Part shown: positions 1 to 9,010 of the stretch, in pieces
How positions within the stretch are numbered: the stretch's first letter is position 1
How the letters are laid out: each line of letters begins with the position of its first letter
Source: an uncultured Psychroserpens sp.
GTDB lineage: Bacteria; Bacteroidota; Bacteroidia; Flavobacteriales; Flavobacteriaceae
NCBI GenBank assembly: GCA_905479815.1
Contig: CAJQOA010000046.1
Location: forward strand, 1 to 42,352
Length of the DNA stretch: 42,352 nucleotides
Reading direction: 5' to 3'
Notes under the pieces: model-generated
Database searches by the model: none
Seen by the model: the letters and a program-made list of their open reading frames with translations, nothing else
What the model was told of the DNA's origin: nothing
Made by a program: the position numbers and the translations under genes

Positions 1-113
1 TCCAGAACCATTTACAATCGTTGTGTTGTCCTTATCAATCATTACAGACTCTGCTGTACCTAACATTGTTAAATCTGCATTTTCTAGAGAGAATCCTCTT
101 TATTCAGAAATGA
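1..113. repeat. Inverted duplication of internal groEL sequence (reverse complement of 582-694) at the window edge; probable chimeric contig end
   Basis: Positions 1-101 are the exact reverse complement of 594-694; mismatch at 102; 103-113 match again. The peptide [26 protein letters not shown] appears at the start of ORF 23..1318 and also in the antisense ORF 451..747. Confidence 0.93.
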
Positions 114-1318
114 TTAAGCAAGTTGCTGCAATCTCTGCAAACAACGATGATACTATTGGTGAGTTAATCGCTAAGGCTTTTGGTAAAGTTGGTAAAGAAG
201 GTGTAATCACTGTAGAAGAAGCTAAAGGTATGGAAACATACGTTGACGTTGTAGAAGGTATGCAATTTGACAGAGGATACTTATCGCCTTACTTTGTAAC
301 TGACTCAGATAAAATGATTGCAGATTTAGAAAATCCATACATTTTATTATTCGACAAAAAGATTTCTAACTTACAAGAAATTCTTCCAATATTAGAACCA
401 GTAGCACAATCTGGACGTCCATTATTAATTATTGCCGAAGATGTAGAAGGTCAAGCCTTAGCAACTTTAGTCGTAAATAAATTGCGTGGTGGTTTAAAAA
501 TTGCTGCTGTAAAAGCACCAGGATTTGGAGATCGTCGTAAAGCAATGCTTGAAGATATCGCTATCTTAACAGGAGGTGTTGTCATTTCTGAAGAAAGAGG
601 ATTCTCTCTAGAAAATGCAGATTTAACAATGTTAGGTACAGCAGAGTCTGTAATGATTGATAAGGACAACACAACGATTGTAAATGGTTCTGGAAAATCT
701 TCTGATATCAAAGCAAGAGTTAACCAAATCAAAGCACAAATAGACACAACAACAAGTGACTACGATAAAGAAAAACTTCAAGAACGTTTAGCTAAATTAG
801 CTGGAGGTGTTGCAGTACTTTATGTTGGTGCAGCGAGTGAGGTTGAAATGAAAGAGAAAAAAGACAGAGTTGATGATGCTTTACATGCAACTAGAGCTGC
901 TGTAGAAGAAGGTATAGTTGCTGGTGGTGGTGTTGCTTTAGTTAGAGCAAAATCTGTACTAGAAAAAATTACAACAGAGAATCTTGATGAAACAACAGGA
1001 ATTCAAATCGTAGCACGCGCTATTGAATCGCCTTTAAGAACGATTGTAGAGAATGCAGGTGGTGAAGGTTCTGTAGTTATTAATAAAGTATTAGAAGGTA
1101 AAAAAGACTTCGGTTTTGATGCTAAATCTGAAACGTATGTTGATATGCTCAAAGCAGGAATCATTGATCCTAAAAAAGTAACTCGTATCGCATTAGAAAA
1201 TGCAGCATCTGTTGCTGGAATGATCTTAACTACTGAATGTGCTTTAGTTGACATCAAAGAAGAAGCTGCTGGCGGAGGAATGCCTCCAATGGGTGGTGGA
1301 ATGCCAGGAATGATGTAG
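107..1318 (+). CDS. groEL: Chaperonin GroEL (60 kDa), 5'-truncated by the chimeric junction
   Basis: [63 protein letters not shown] ... [15 protein letters not shown]; the first ~28 residues of ORF 23..1318 are not GroEL but antisense sequence. Confidence 0.97.
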   Translation, partial: EMIKQVAAISANNDDTIGELIAKAFGKVGKEGVITVEEAKGMETYVDVVEGMQFDRGYLSPYFVTDSDKMIADLENPYILLFDKKISNLQEILPILEPVAQSGRPLLIIAEDVEGQALATLVVNKLRGGLKIAAVKAPGFGDRRKAMLEDIAILTGGVVISEERGFSLENADLTMLGTAESVMIDKDNTTIVNGSGKSSDIKARVNQIKAQIDTTTSDYDKEKLQERLAKLAGGVAVLYVGAASEVEMKEKKDRVDDALHATRAAVEEGIVAGGGVALVRAKSVLEKITTENLDETTGIQIVARAIESPLRTIVENAGGEGSVVINKVLEGKKDFGFDAKSETYVDMLKAGIIDPKKVTRIALENAASVAGMILTTECALVDIKEEAAGGGMPPMGGGMPGMM

Positions 1319-1375
1319 TAGCACATCACTACAGATAAATTATCTCACTCTTATGTGAGAACTAAAATAAGTTAG

Positions 1376-1410
1376 AAAAGCCATTGATTTACATCAGTGG
1401 CTTTTCTTTT
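1376..1410 (+). terminator. Rho-independent terminator after groEL
   Basis: AAAAGCCATTGAT-TTAC-ATCAGTGGCTTTTCTTTT hairpin with T-rich tail. Confidence 0.75.
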
Positions 1411-1451
1411 AAATAATTTCCTTAGTTTTAGAAAACCAATCAACTAACTAC

Positions 1452-2105
1452 ATGGCAAAAGCAACTTGGAAGTACACTTTAAGAGAAATAATTATTGTTA
1501 TCATAGGTATTAGTATTGCATTTAGCATGAATAAATGTGCTGATAATGTGAGTGATAATAAGCTAAGAAAACAATATCTAACAAATCTAAAAAGTGATAT
1601 TGAGGCTGATAAGACTCAACTAACAGATAATATAGAAGCTATTAATAAAAAACTCAAAACATGTGCTGAAATCATCCCTGTTTTAAACTCTGATCAACAT
1701 CCAGATATGCGGTTGATGAATAATATATTCGCCATAGTAAAATACCAAACATTCAGCCCTAAAAACATCACTTATAAAACACTAATCAATTCTGGGGATT
1801 TGAAATTAATAGACAATTTTCAATTAAAAACGTCTATTCAACAGCATTATTCAAATTACGAAGACATGTCTGAAGTTTACACAAGACATACGAGTTTGAT
1901 ACAAGATTATTTAGGCAACTACCTTGTTAATCATGCAGATTATGATCAAATAATGCAAGGCAAGTCTCCATTTCTAGATGAGATAAAACTAAAAAACATA
2001 GTACGTGCCATGCTTACTACATTTGACGAAAAAAAGAAATCCACTCAAGAAGGCATAACTAGTTGTGATGTTTTAATTTCTACTATTGATAAAGAAATAA
2101 ACTAA
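1452..2105 (+). CDS. DUF6090-like membrane-anchored protein of unknown function
   Basis: N-terminal REIIIVIIGISIAFSMNKC transmembrane segment, then a helical domain, resembling Bacteroidota DUF6090 proteins. Confidence 0.6.
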   Translation: MAKATWKYTLREIIIVIIGISIAFSMNKCADNVSDNKLRKQYLTNLKSDIEADKTQLTDNIEAINKKLKTCAEIIPVLNSDQHPDMRLMNNIFAIVKYQTFSPKNITYKTLINSGDLKLIDNFQLKTSIQQHYSNYEDMSEVYTRHTSLIQDYLGNYLVNHADYDQIMQGKSPFLDEIKLKNIVRAMLTTFDEKKKSTQEGITSCDVLISTIDKEIN

Positions 2106-2112
2106 CAATAAC

Positions 2113-2146
2113 AAAAAGCCTTTGATTGTCATCAAAGGCTTTTTAT
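2113..2146 (+). terminator. Rho-independent terminator (possibly bidirectional)
   Basis: AAAAAGCCTTTGAT-TGTC-ATCAAAGGCTTTTT. Confidence 0.8.
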
Positions 2147-2169
2147 TAATAAAATGCATCTACAATTAA

Positions 2170-3066
2170 CTATTCATATTGATATGTTAATACGCGATCA
2201 ATTGGATTGGTATAAAATATTTTATTTTTTGTTTGCTTGGTTAATCTTCCCTGAGCATCAAATTCGTAATTAACAGTTAAAGAAACGACATTACTTCCAT
2301 CAAGAGCCACATGAGAATAACCAGAAAGATAATTTGCACCTAATTCTGCTAGTTGTTTAAATGAAAAACCTCCAACTTGATTATGCAACATAATATTCGT
2401 TTTCCATTGAGGTCCGAATCTGAATTTTTCTTTTTGATAGGGTTCTGATGCTAATTCGTTAGCATATGTGAACGTTGCTGAGCCATCTTTATTACCATAA
2501 CCACTAACAATAATTGTTGCAAGATTTCCATTAGTATAAGTAGCTTCCCAAATACCTCCAAAATTGAAGTTTTCAAATTTGATGATTTCATTATTAGAAT
2601 TGAGTGTAAAAATATTTGATTGATCCGAAGACTCAATTGAACCATCTGGATTATAGTTCACTTTTGTAGATAAAATCTCATTACCACTGTAAACAAAAGT
2701 AATTATGTGATTTAAGATTGTTGCTTCAGCAACACTTGAGTAAGATGATTTATTTATTAATCTTTTAGAGGCATCATATTGAAACTCCTGTCTACCAGTA
2801 AAGTCATCATTTTGATCGTAAAAATCAGACAACACCATTAATCCATCTGAAAACTGTTGAACATTATAGCTACCTCCAGAATACATTATTTGGGTATTTA
2901 TACCATCGCTAATTGTATAGTTTGTCGTTGAAGCTTGATTTAATGTTTCTTGAATAGCAATTAAATCGTTTGATTCTTGTATGGGACTATCCATGGATTC
3001 ATCATCACAAGAATACATAAAAATTGAAATGACTATTAAAATGAGTACGCTTGCTGTTTTTTTCAT
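2170..3066 (-). CDS. Hypothetical lipoprotein with YD/RHS-like degenerate repeats
   Basis: Lipoprotein signal MKKTASVLILIVISIFMYSC; repeated patterns such as QFQYDASKRLINKSSY and YEFDAQGRLTKQTK. Confidence 0.6.
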   Translation of the reverse strand: MKKTASVLILIVISIFMYSCDDESMDSPIQESNDLIAIQETLNQASTTNYTISDGINTQIMYSGGSYNVQQFSDGLMVLSDFYDQNDDFTGRQEFQYDASKRLINKSSYSSVAEATILNHIITFVYSGNEILSTKVNYNPDGSIESSDQSNIFTLNSNNEIIKFENFNFGGIWEATYTNGNLATIIVSGYGNKDGSATFTYANELASEPYQKEKFRFGPQWKTNIMLHNQVGGFSFKQLAELGANYLSGYSHVALDGSNVVSLTVNYEFDAQGRLTKQTKNKIFYTNPIDRVLTYQYE

Positions 3067-3138
3067 AATCCTATAATTTTAATTAAACCTCTTTCTTTAT
3101 AGTCTTCTATAATTGAAAAAGGTTGCGTCAAATCAAAA

Positions 3139-3171
3139 TAAAAAAGCCCAAACTTAAGTTTGGGCTTTTTT
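3139..3171 (-). terminator. Terminator downstream of the metal-handling cluster (minus strand; symmetric hairpin)
   Basis: AAAAAAGCCCAAACTTAAGTTTGGGCTTTTTT perfect inverted repeat with A/T tracts on both sides. Confidence 0.8.
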
Positions 3172-3175
3172 ATTT

Positions 3176-3532
3176 TTAATTCTTTTTATGATCTTTTTGA
3201 ACTTCATCATCTCGATACTTACAACAGGGATGAACAGAGTTATAAGCCTCTTCTGTAGCTTTTAACGCTTTGGTATCATGACCAACTGATGCTATTTTTT
3301 TACTAATAGAATCTAGATTCGTTTTTCGAGCGTCATAAATTAATTTAAGCTCATGCGTATCTACATTCCATATAGCAGATTTCACACCTTTAGTTCTAAT
3401 TGCTGCTTTTTCAATACGGTCTTTACACATTAAACACACACCATCGACTTCTATAGAAGCTCTTTCATTTTTGTTTTGTGCAAAAGTGACTGTTGTTACT
3501 AATAACACTAATACTATAATTACTTTTTTCAT
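3176..3532 (-). CDS. Periplasmic heavy-metal-associated (HMA) domain protein
   Basis: Signal peptide MKKVIIVLVLLVTTVTFAQ; HMA-like VDGVCLMCKDRIEKA; C-terminal HPCCKYRD. Confidence 0.8.
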   Translation of the reverse strand: MKKVIIVLVLLVTTVTFAQNKNERASIEVDGVCLMCKDRIEKAAIRTKGVKSAIWNVDTHELKLIYDARKTNLDSISKKIASVGHDTKALKATEEAYNSVHPCCKYRDDEVQKDHKKN

Positions 3533-3547
3533 ATTCTTATTTTATTT

Positions 3548-5788
3548 TTATTTTATTTTAAATCTCAAGCCTGCATAATACATACTTCCAAAAATTGGGC
3601 CATATACAAATGTAGTATCAAAATTTGAACCAAAAGGATCATCTGCTCCTAAAATTGGATCACTCTGTCTTACATTAGTAATATTTTCACCACCTAAATA
3701 TACTTCAAATTTAGGAGAAAACACTTTAGTTACTTGAACGTTTAAAGTCCCTACAGTTGGAGATTCTTCTGGCAATCTATATGCTATCGGATTAGATATT
3801 GTTGATGAAAATCGTTGCTCACTTAACCAATTATAAGTCAAATCAAACTTCCATTGTGAAGTCTTTCCTTCTTCCACATGCGTTTCATAAGAGGCATTCG
3901 CAAAAAAGCGATGTGTTGGTATTAATGGTTTTGCTAATCGTCCTGTTTGATACTGTGTTTGCACATCATAATATTTATATGCAGTTCTTATGTCAAAATT
4001 TTCAAAAACATTATAATTGAATTCTACTTGAAAACTATTTGCAAAACTATCTCCATCTAAATTATAAAAATTGACTTCTTGTGGGTTTTCCCAATCTACA
4101 ACAACTTGATTTTGAAAATCTGTTACATAAAAATCAAAAGTTATATCTGCTTTTCTTCCAAAAAGATTAAAACCTTGAAGGTAAGATAGACCATAGTTCC
4201 ATGCAATCTCAGGGTCTAATCCATAGATATTTCCGTTGGAATTAAGAATATTAACAGAACGAGACGTGGCAAAAATACTTTGATTTTCTGCAAAAATATT
4301 AGCGCTTCGTTTTCCTCTACCAATTGATGCACGAAAAGCAGATTTCTCCCAAGGCGTGTATCTTGCATGTAATCGAGGTGTTATAAATTCACCTAATAAA
4401 TTGTGAGTATCAAAGCGTAAACCTGCAGTGATCGTTAGTTTATCTAAATCATCGTAAGCATATTCAAAAAAAGCACCTGCAGAACGCTCGCTTCGTTCAA
4501 AATCAGCACCAATAGCAAACTCATCATAATGATCGTAAGTAAAACCTAAACCTGTCTTTATTTTATGTCTTGAGTCACTAATAATAGAATTGTAAATCAC
4601 ATTAGAATACACACTATTATGATTGATATCATATTGGTTTAATCCAAAATAAGAATCCTGATTATGGCTGCTAAACGCAAATTGAACACCTAAACTTCGC
4701 CATGGAATTTCTGGATTGACATATCCAGCTTTTGCAGAGACTTCAAAACGCTCGGTATTTATTTCACTTCCCCAAGCATTCGTTGTTAAGCGATCTGTAT
4801 CTGGATCAAAATTAAGTTGCCCTGCTTGATTTTGATCATTTAAATAACGAACATTTATAAAACTAACAAAACCTTTTTCTGGATTTGTATATTGCCAACG
4901 GTTCATTACATTGATTTGCTTTTTAAGTGGCACATCAAGAAATGTATCTTCATTTTTATCAAATTTTTCATCTCGAAGATTACCATGTAAATACAAACCA
5001 GTACTCCACTTCTCACTTACTTTAGTATTAAAATGAGTATTCAATTCTAGTCTACCATTCGCAGAAGCATATGCATTTACAAAAAAGCGATCATCTTTTG
5101 ATGGCTTTTGGAGTTCTGCATTAATTTGTCCTGCAATACTTTCAAAACCATTAACCACACTTCCTGCGCCTTTTGTAATTTGAATACTTTCTACCCAAGT
5201 TCCTGGTATAAAACTTAACCCATAAGCTTGAGACGCTCCTCTAATAGATGGTATGTTCTCTGTAGTAATTAATATATACTTACTCGTTAATCCAAGCATC
5301 TTAATTTGACGTGTACCTGTAACGGCATCTGAAAAATTGACATCAATAGATGGATTAGTTTCAAAGCTCTCAGACAAATTACAGCAGGCAGCTTTTAATA
5401 GTTCATCACTACTAATAGTCATTATATTTTGAGCACTCATGTATGATCTAGATGTTGCTTGTTTTCTTGCTGTTAATGTAATGACATCTAACTCACTAGT
5501 CGCTTCTAATAGATGCTTTATAAATTTCGGCTTAGTAATAGTTAGTGTGTCGGTTTTAAAACCAACAAAACTAATCACTAGTTTTGTATAACTTGGTTGG
5601 TATGCGATACTAAATTTCCCATCAATATCTGTAACTGCTCCAACCGACGTGTCGAGCCAAAAGACATTAGCTCCTGCTAATGGGAACAATTTATTCCCAT
5701 CAGTTTTCTCTGTGATAATGCCTTCTAAAGTTTCTTGTGAAAACGCAAATAAAGGCAACATTAAGAGTATATACAATACATATTTCAT
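3548..5788 (-). CDS. TonB-dependent outer membrane receptor with N-terminal carboxypeptidase-like regulatory domain
   Basis: ETLEGIITEKTDGNKLFPLAGANVFWLDTSVGAVTDIDGKFSI; plug region CCNLSESFETNPSIDVNFSDAVTGTRQIKMLGL; C-terminal beta-barrel ending YYAGLRFKIK. Confidence 0.9.
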   Translation of the reverse strand: MKYVLYILLMLPLFAFSQETLEGIITEKTDGNKLFPLAGANVFWLDTSVGAVTDIDGKFSIAYQPSYTKLVISFVGFKTDTLTITKPKFIKHLLEATSELDVITLTARKQATSRSYMSAQNIMTISSDELLKAACCNLSESFETNPSIDVNFSDAVTGTRQIKMLGLTSKYILITTENIPSIRGASQAYGLSFIPGTWVESIQITKGAGSVVNGFESIAGQINAELQKPSKDDRFFVNAYASANGRLELNTHFNTKVSEKWSTGLYLHGNLRDEKFDKNEDTFLDVPLKKQINVMNRWQYTNPEKGFVSFINVRYLNDQNQAGQLNFDPDTDRLTTNAWGSEINTERFEVSAKAGYVNPEIPWRSLGVQFAFSSHNQDSYFGLNQYDINHNSVYSNVIYNSIISDSRHKIKTGLGFTYDHYDEFAIGADFERSERSAGAFFEYAYDDLDKLTITAGLRFDTHNLLGEFITPRLHARYTPWEKSAFRASIGRGKRSANIFAENQSIFATSRSVNILNSNGNIYGLDPEIAWNYGLSYLQGFNLFGRKADITFDFYVTDFQNQVVVDWENPQEVNFYNLDGDSFANSFQVEFNYNVFENFDIRTAYKYYDVQTQYQTGRLAKPLIPTHRFFANASYETHVEEGKTSQWKFDLTYNWLSEQRFSSTISNPIAYRLPEESPTVGTLNVQVTKVFSPKFEVYLGGENITNVRQSDPILGADDPFGSNFDTTFVYGPIFGSMYYAGLRFKIK

Positions 5789-5789
5789 T

Positions 5790-6521
5790 TTAATTGTAGG
5801 TTTTAATTAGCATGATGATTGCCATGATAATCATGATCGAATTTTCAATAAAAGTGGCTTTTGTCATTGGAAGCTTTAAAGCGGTTCCTAAACAAGCGCA
5901 TTGAATTGATTTTTTACTTAATAATGTTTTGGTAACGCCAATAGTTGTAACTCCAAGAATAATTAAAGTGATTATCAATGCTAACGGTATTTGAATACGC
6001 ATCAAAAACATAATACCTAATGACAACTCTATAAATGGATAAACCCAACCGTAAGCAGGCAATACTTTTGCTAAAGGGTCGTACATTTTAAAACTTTCTG
6101 GAAATCCTTTTAAATCTAATAATTTAAAGAAACTAAACACGATATAGAATAACCCCATAAAATCGAGCATAAATGCATCAAGATAAAACGGATTATAATT
6201 CATCAAAAGTGAACCTCCTAAGATATATCCAAAAATGAGAAAGAGAGGAAACAACTGTTTAAGCTCACTCTTTTTCTCTTCTTTTTCTTCGGAAACTGAA
6301 GTAAAAATAGTCTTGTTTTCTTTTTCTGAAAGGGTGTATTTAGATGGTAAAGCTTGTTTTAAAATCTCCGTAGAAATATGACTTTCCATGGTTATCTTAA
6401 CTTCTGAAGCATCTAAGTTTATAGATACATTCTCTACATGATCTATAGAACTCAGGGCTTTTTCAACCGAAGCTTTACAGCCATTACAGGTCATCCCAGT
6501 AACTATGTATGTGTGTGTCAT
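5790..6521 (-). CDS. HMA domain fused to MauE/DoxX-like membrane domain
   Basis: MTHTYIVTGMTCNGCKASVEKALSSIDHVENVSINLDASEVKI followed by about four TM helices and SIQCACLGTALKLPMTK. Confidence 0.75.
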   Translation of the reverse strand: MTHTYIVTGMTCNGCKASVEKALSSIDHVENVSINLDASEVKITMESHISTEILKQALPSKYTLSEKENKTIFTSVSEEKEEKKSELKQLFPLFLIFGYILGGSLLMNYNPFYLDAFMLDFMGLFYIVFSFFKLLDLKGFPESFKMYDPLAKVLPAYGWVYPFIELSLGIMFLMRIQIPLALIITLIILGVTTIGVTKTLLSKKSIQCACLGTALKLPMTKATFIENSIMIIMAIIMLIKTYN

Positions 6522-6593
6522 TTATATTTATTTATGTGAAATCAATGATTAGACCAATAAATGGCCTTAATAAATCTTAGAACATAAATACTA

Positions 6594-7007
6594 TCAAATT
6601 GTGAATACTTGGTCGAGCACTTGTATGTCTGCAACCAAATTTGGTGGATTATAATGTTGGTGAGGAATAATTTGCTTTTGAAGAACTTCAAACAGATTAT
6701 TAAATGTATATAAATAAGCCGCTAAAACTATTTGTTGATCTAACTCTAAATCATCAAAAGTCTTTACTGTTAATTGATTTTGACCTTCAATCACATCTAA
6801 AGTATCCTTACAACATGGTACTTTAGTCACTTGTTCTTGCTCGATCTCAAATGCTTCCATAGTACATTTTTCAACGTCACTAAACACTGCAACATCAATT
6901 AAAACATCACCACAAAAATGTTTCTCAACAGTAAAAGACACTGTTGATAGCAATAGCAAAAATGCCATTGAGATAGAAAACATTTTATGTAAAATTTGTT
7001 TTAACAC
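6594..7007 (-). CDS. HYC_CC_PP-like small secreted/membrane Cys protein
   Basis: KHFCGDVL ... KVPCCKDTL ... HYNPPNL pattern; N-terminal signal/TM segment. Confidence 0.6.
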   Translation of the reverse strand: MLKQILHKMFSISMAFLLLLSTVSFTVEKHFCGDVLIDVAVFSDVEKCTMEAFEIEQEQVTKVPCCKDTLDVIEGQNQLTVKTFDDLELDQQIVLAAYLYTFNNLFEVLQKQIIPHQHYNPPNLVADIQVLDQVFTI

Positions 7008-7064
7008 GCTACAAAGTTAAAAAAAAGAAATTAGTGGCTCAATAATTACCGTTTGATTAACAGT

Positions 7065-7493
7065 TTAATTTTTAAGCTTGTAGTAATAAAATGCAGGAAC
7101 AAGTAATAATAGTAATAAGGGCTGAATCAAGAATCGTCTAAAATTGAAAAACAAATAATAGTCTTCCTGTCTTGGATTGATTACGAAATATAGAAAGAAT
7201 AACATCAAGATAATATAAGCAACGCCATACACTATAGATGAAAATTTTACAATTGATTTATCTCTAAAGAGTATATAAATAATACCTAAAGAAATAGCTG
7301 TATTTAAGACAAATCGCAGTGTCGTAAAAAGTGATAATTTTAAAATTTCGCGACGAGGAAAATCCATATGCAGATAATCGCTCTTAAAAAACATGAGGTA
7401 GGGATCGTAAAATAATTCGTTTTCAAAAACACGAATCAAAACGAGAAATCCAAAAAGGATTAAAAGCAGTATGTACGTTATTGGATTACGCAT
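7065..7493 (-). CDS. Exosortase F system-associated membrane protein
   Basis: Small multi-TM protein overlapping the exosortase gene by 8 nt; position and pattern as in flavobacterial XrtF loci. Confidence 0.7.
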   Translation of the reverse strand: MRNPITYILLLILFGFLVLIRVFENELFYDPYLMFFKSDYLHMDFPRREILKLSLFTTLRFVLNTAISLGIIYILFRDKSIVKFSSIVYGVAYIILMLFFLYFVINPRQEDYYLFFNFRRFLIQPLLLLLLVPAFYYYKLKN

Positions 7494-8037
7494 GCTGTTG
7501 TTTCTTTTTTGAAAACCGATTCACCCAAAACATCCAAAGCAAAAAAACCATTCCGTAAATAATCATAGGAAATATAACGGTATGCAAGATATCTTCTCGC
7601 CAAGGGTAATTATATAAACCAATAGATAATATGGCAATTCGTATGAGGTTCACAACATAAATAAGCACACTTCCAGATAATATATAAATAAAAGTTGCTT
7701 TAAATTTTCCTGCAAATGCTATTATAAATGATATAAATAAAATGATAACGCTTATAGAATTGCAACCCTCTACTACTCTAGCTACAAATTTTGAATTCAC
7801 CAATAATTTCATAGAAGGTTCATCTGGATGCGGAACGATCTTAGCATCATAACCAAGCGTATTTATGAGAGATTCGCTCTGTTTTGCAACAAGATTAGTT
7901 AAATAGTCTGGATAATATTTTGAACCATCAAAAAAATCAAGATACACTTTATATCCTATTGTCAAAACCACATAAACTGTAAGAAATGTCAATATGAATT
8001 TTACAACAGATTTATATTTAAGAAGAAGTGCTTTCAA
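7486..8037 (-). CDS. xrtF: Exosortase family protein XrtF
   Basis: Catalytic-type motifs VVEGCNSISV (Cys), NLIRIAIL (Arg), REDILHTVIFPM (His) in a multi-TM protein. Confidence 0.85.
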   Translation of the reverse strand: MKALLLKYKSVVKFILTFLTVYVVLTIGYKVYLDFFDGSKYYPDYLTNLVAKQSESLINTLGYDAKIVPHPDEPSMKLLVNSKFVARVVEGCNSISVIILFISFIIAFAGKFKATFIYILSGSVLIYVVNLIRIAILSIGLYNYPWREDILHTVIFPMIIYGMVFLLWMFWVNRFSKKKQQHA

Positions 8038-8127
8038 AAAAATTATAGATTACTTTCAGTTAAAATTATACAAAATGAATATAGAAATTGCACTTTTTAA
8101 ATACTTTTACCAAAATATATTGTCTCT

Positions 8128-8583
8128 ATGATTTTTGAAAGCCTAAAACCTCAAGTTAAAACTATAATAACTGACACCAAAAAAAAGATTGATGAACGTT
8201 TATTATCTATATGCGAACTTCTTGAAAACCATATAGATTACTATAACTGGGTAGGTTTCTATTTCAAAAATGGAGATAAAAACGAATTGAAGCTAGGACC
8301 ATATGTTGGAGAACCTACAGATCATACAATTATTCCCTTCGGAAAAGGGATTTGCGGACAAGTAGCTGTTTCTAATGAAAATTTCGTCGTACCAGACGTT
8401 GCAGCACAAAATAATTACATCGCTTGTAGTATTACTGTAAAAGCAGAAATTGTAATTCCAATATTTGTAAATGGAGAAAACATGGGACAAATAGATATTG
8501 ACTCAAACACGCCAGATCCTTTTACTAAAGACGATGAGCGCTTTTTGGAGTTTGTTTGTGAACAGGTGGCTAATTTATTGTAA
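8128..8583 (+). CDS. GAF domain protein (free methionine-(R)-sulfoxide reductase-like)
   Basis: YNWVGFYFKNGDKNELKLGPYVGEPTDHTIIPFGKGICGQVAVSNENFVVPDV ... GQIDIDSNTPDPFTKDDERFLEFV. Confidence 0.8.
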   Translation: MIFESLKPQVKTIITDTKKKIDERLLSICELLENHIDYYNWVGFYFKNGDKNELKLGPYVGEPTDHTIIPFGKGICGQVAVSNENFVVPDVAAQNNYIACSITVKAEIVIPIFVNGENMGQIDIDSNTPDPFTKDDERFLEFVCEQVANLL

Positions 8584-8589
8584 TTACTT

Positions 8590-9003
8590 TTATAGCTTAA
8601 CTTGTTTAGTAGATTTGCTAGTTACTACAATAACAAGAAAAAGTATAAATACAAAAACTTTAAAATATCCTACTACCATATAATTCATGCCAAATAAAGT
8701 ATCCCAAATAAAAATCAAAAACAATCCTAATAAAAATAGCTTTGAAAAAACATTATTAGTCTTTCTTTTTAAAATCAATAAAATTATAAGTCCGATAAGA
8801 TAAATTGCTAAAGTGTAAAAAGTAATTATGAAGTCTATGGATGTTATAATCCATCGCCAGCTTATTGTCATATTAAACCCTCCATAAATAAAAAAAGGAA
8901 TAACTATATTAACTATTAAATAAAGAATTAAGAGTAATGAGTATAAATACAGTAGTCTATTCTCTAGATACCAACTAAACGTTCTATTAGGCTTTACATT
9001 CAT
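8590..9003 (-). CDS. Hypothetical multi-TM protein; start probably at MNVKPNRTF rather than the ORF-track start at 9036
   Basis: About four hydrophobic segments; the ORF-track start would overlap the upstream permease gene. Confidence 0.5.
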   Translation of the reverse strand: MNVKPNRTFSWYLENRLLYLYSLLLILYLIVNIVIPFFIYGGFNMTISWRWIITSIDFIITFYTLAIYLIGLIILLILKRKTNNVFSKLFLLGLFLIFIWDTLFGMNYMVVGYFKVFVFILFLVIVVTSKSTKQVKL

Positions 9004-9010
9004 AATAAAA

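Noticed and set aside
1-113. Possible phase-variable groEL inversion
   Set aside because: Only one arm pair is seen, at the extreme window edge, with no recombinase or site-specific crossover motif; a chimeric contig end is more economical.
451-747. Antisense 98-aa ORF inside groEL
   Set aside because: Shadow of groEL codons. It is only useful because it shares a peptide with the chimeric 5' end, exposing the inverted duplication.
1003-1329. Antisense 108-aa ORF over groEL 3' end
   Set aside because: Translation of the complement of GGM-rich codons; no independent support.
2451-2645. Minus-strand 64-aa alternative-frame ORF
   Set aside because: Lies inside the 2170..3066 lipoprotein gene in another frame; no domain.
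3799-4020. Plus-strand 73-aa ORF opposite the TonB receptor
   Set aside because: Antisense shadow of the beta-barrel region.
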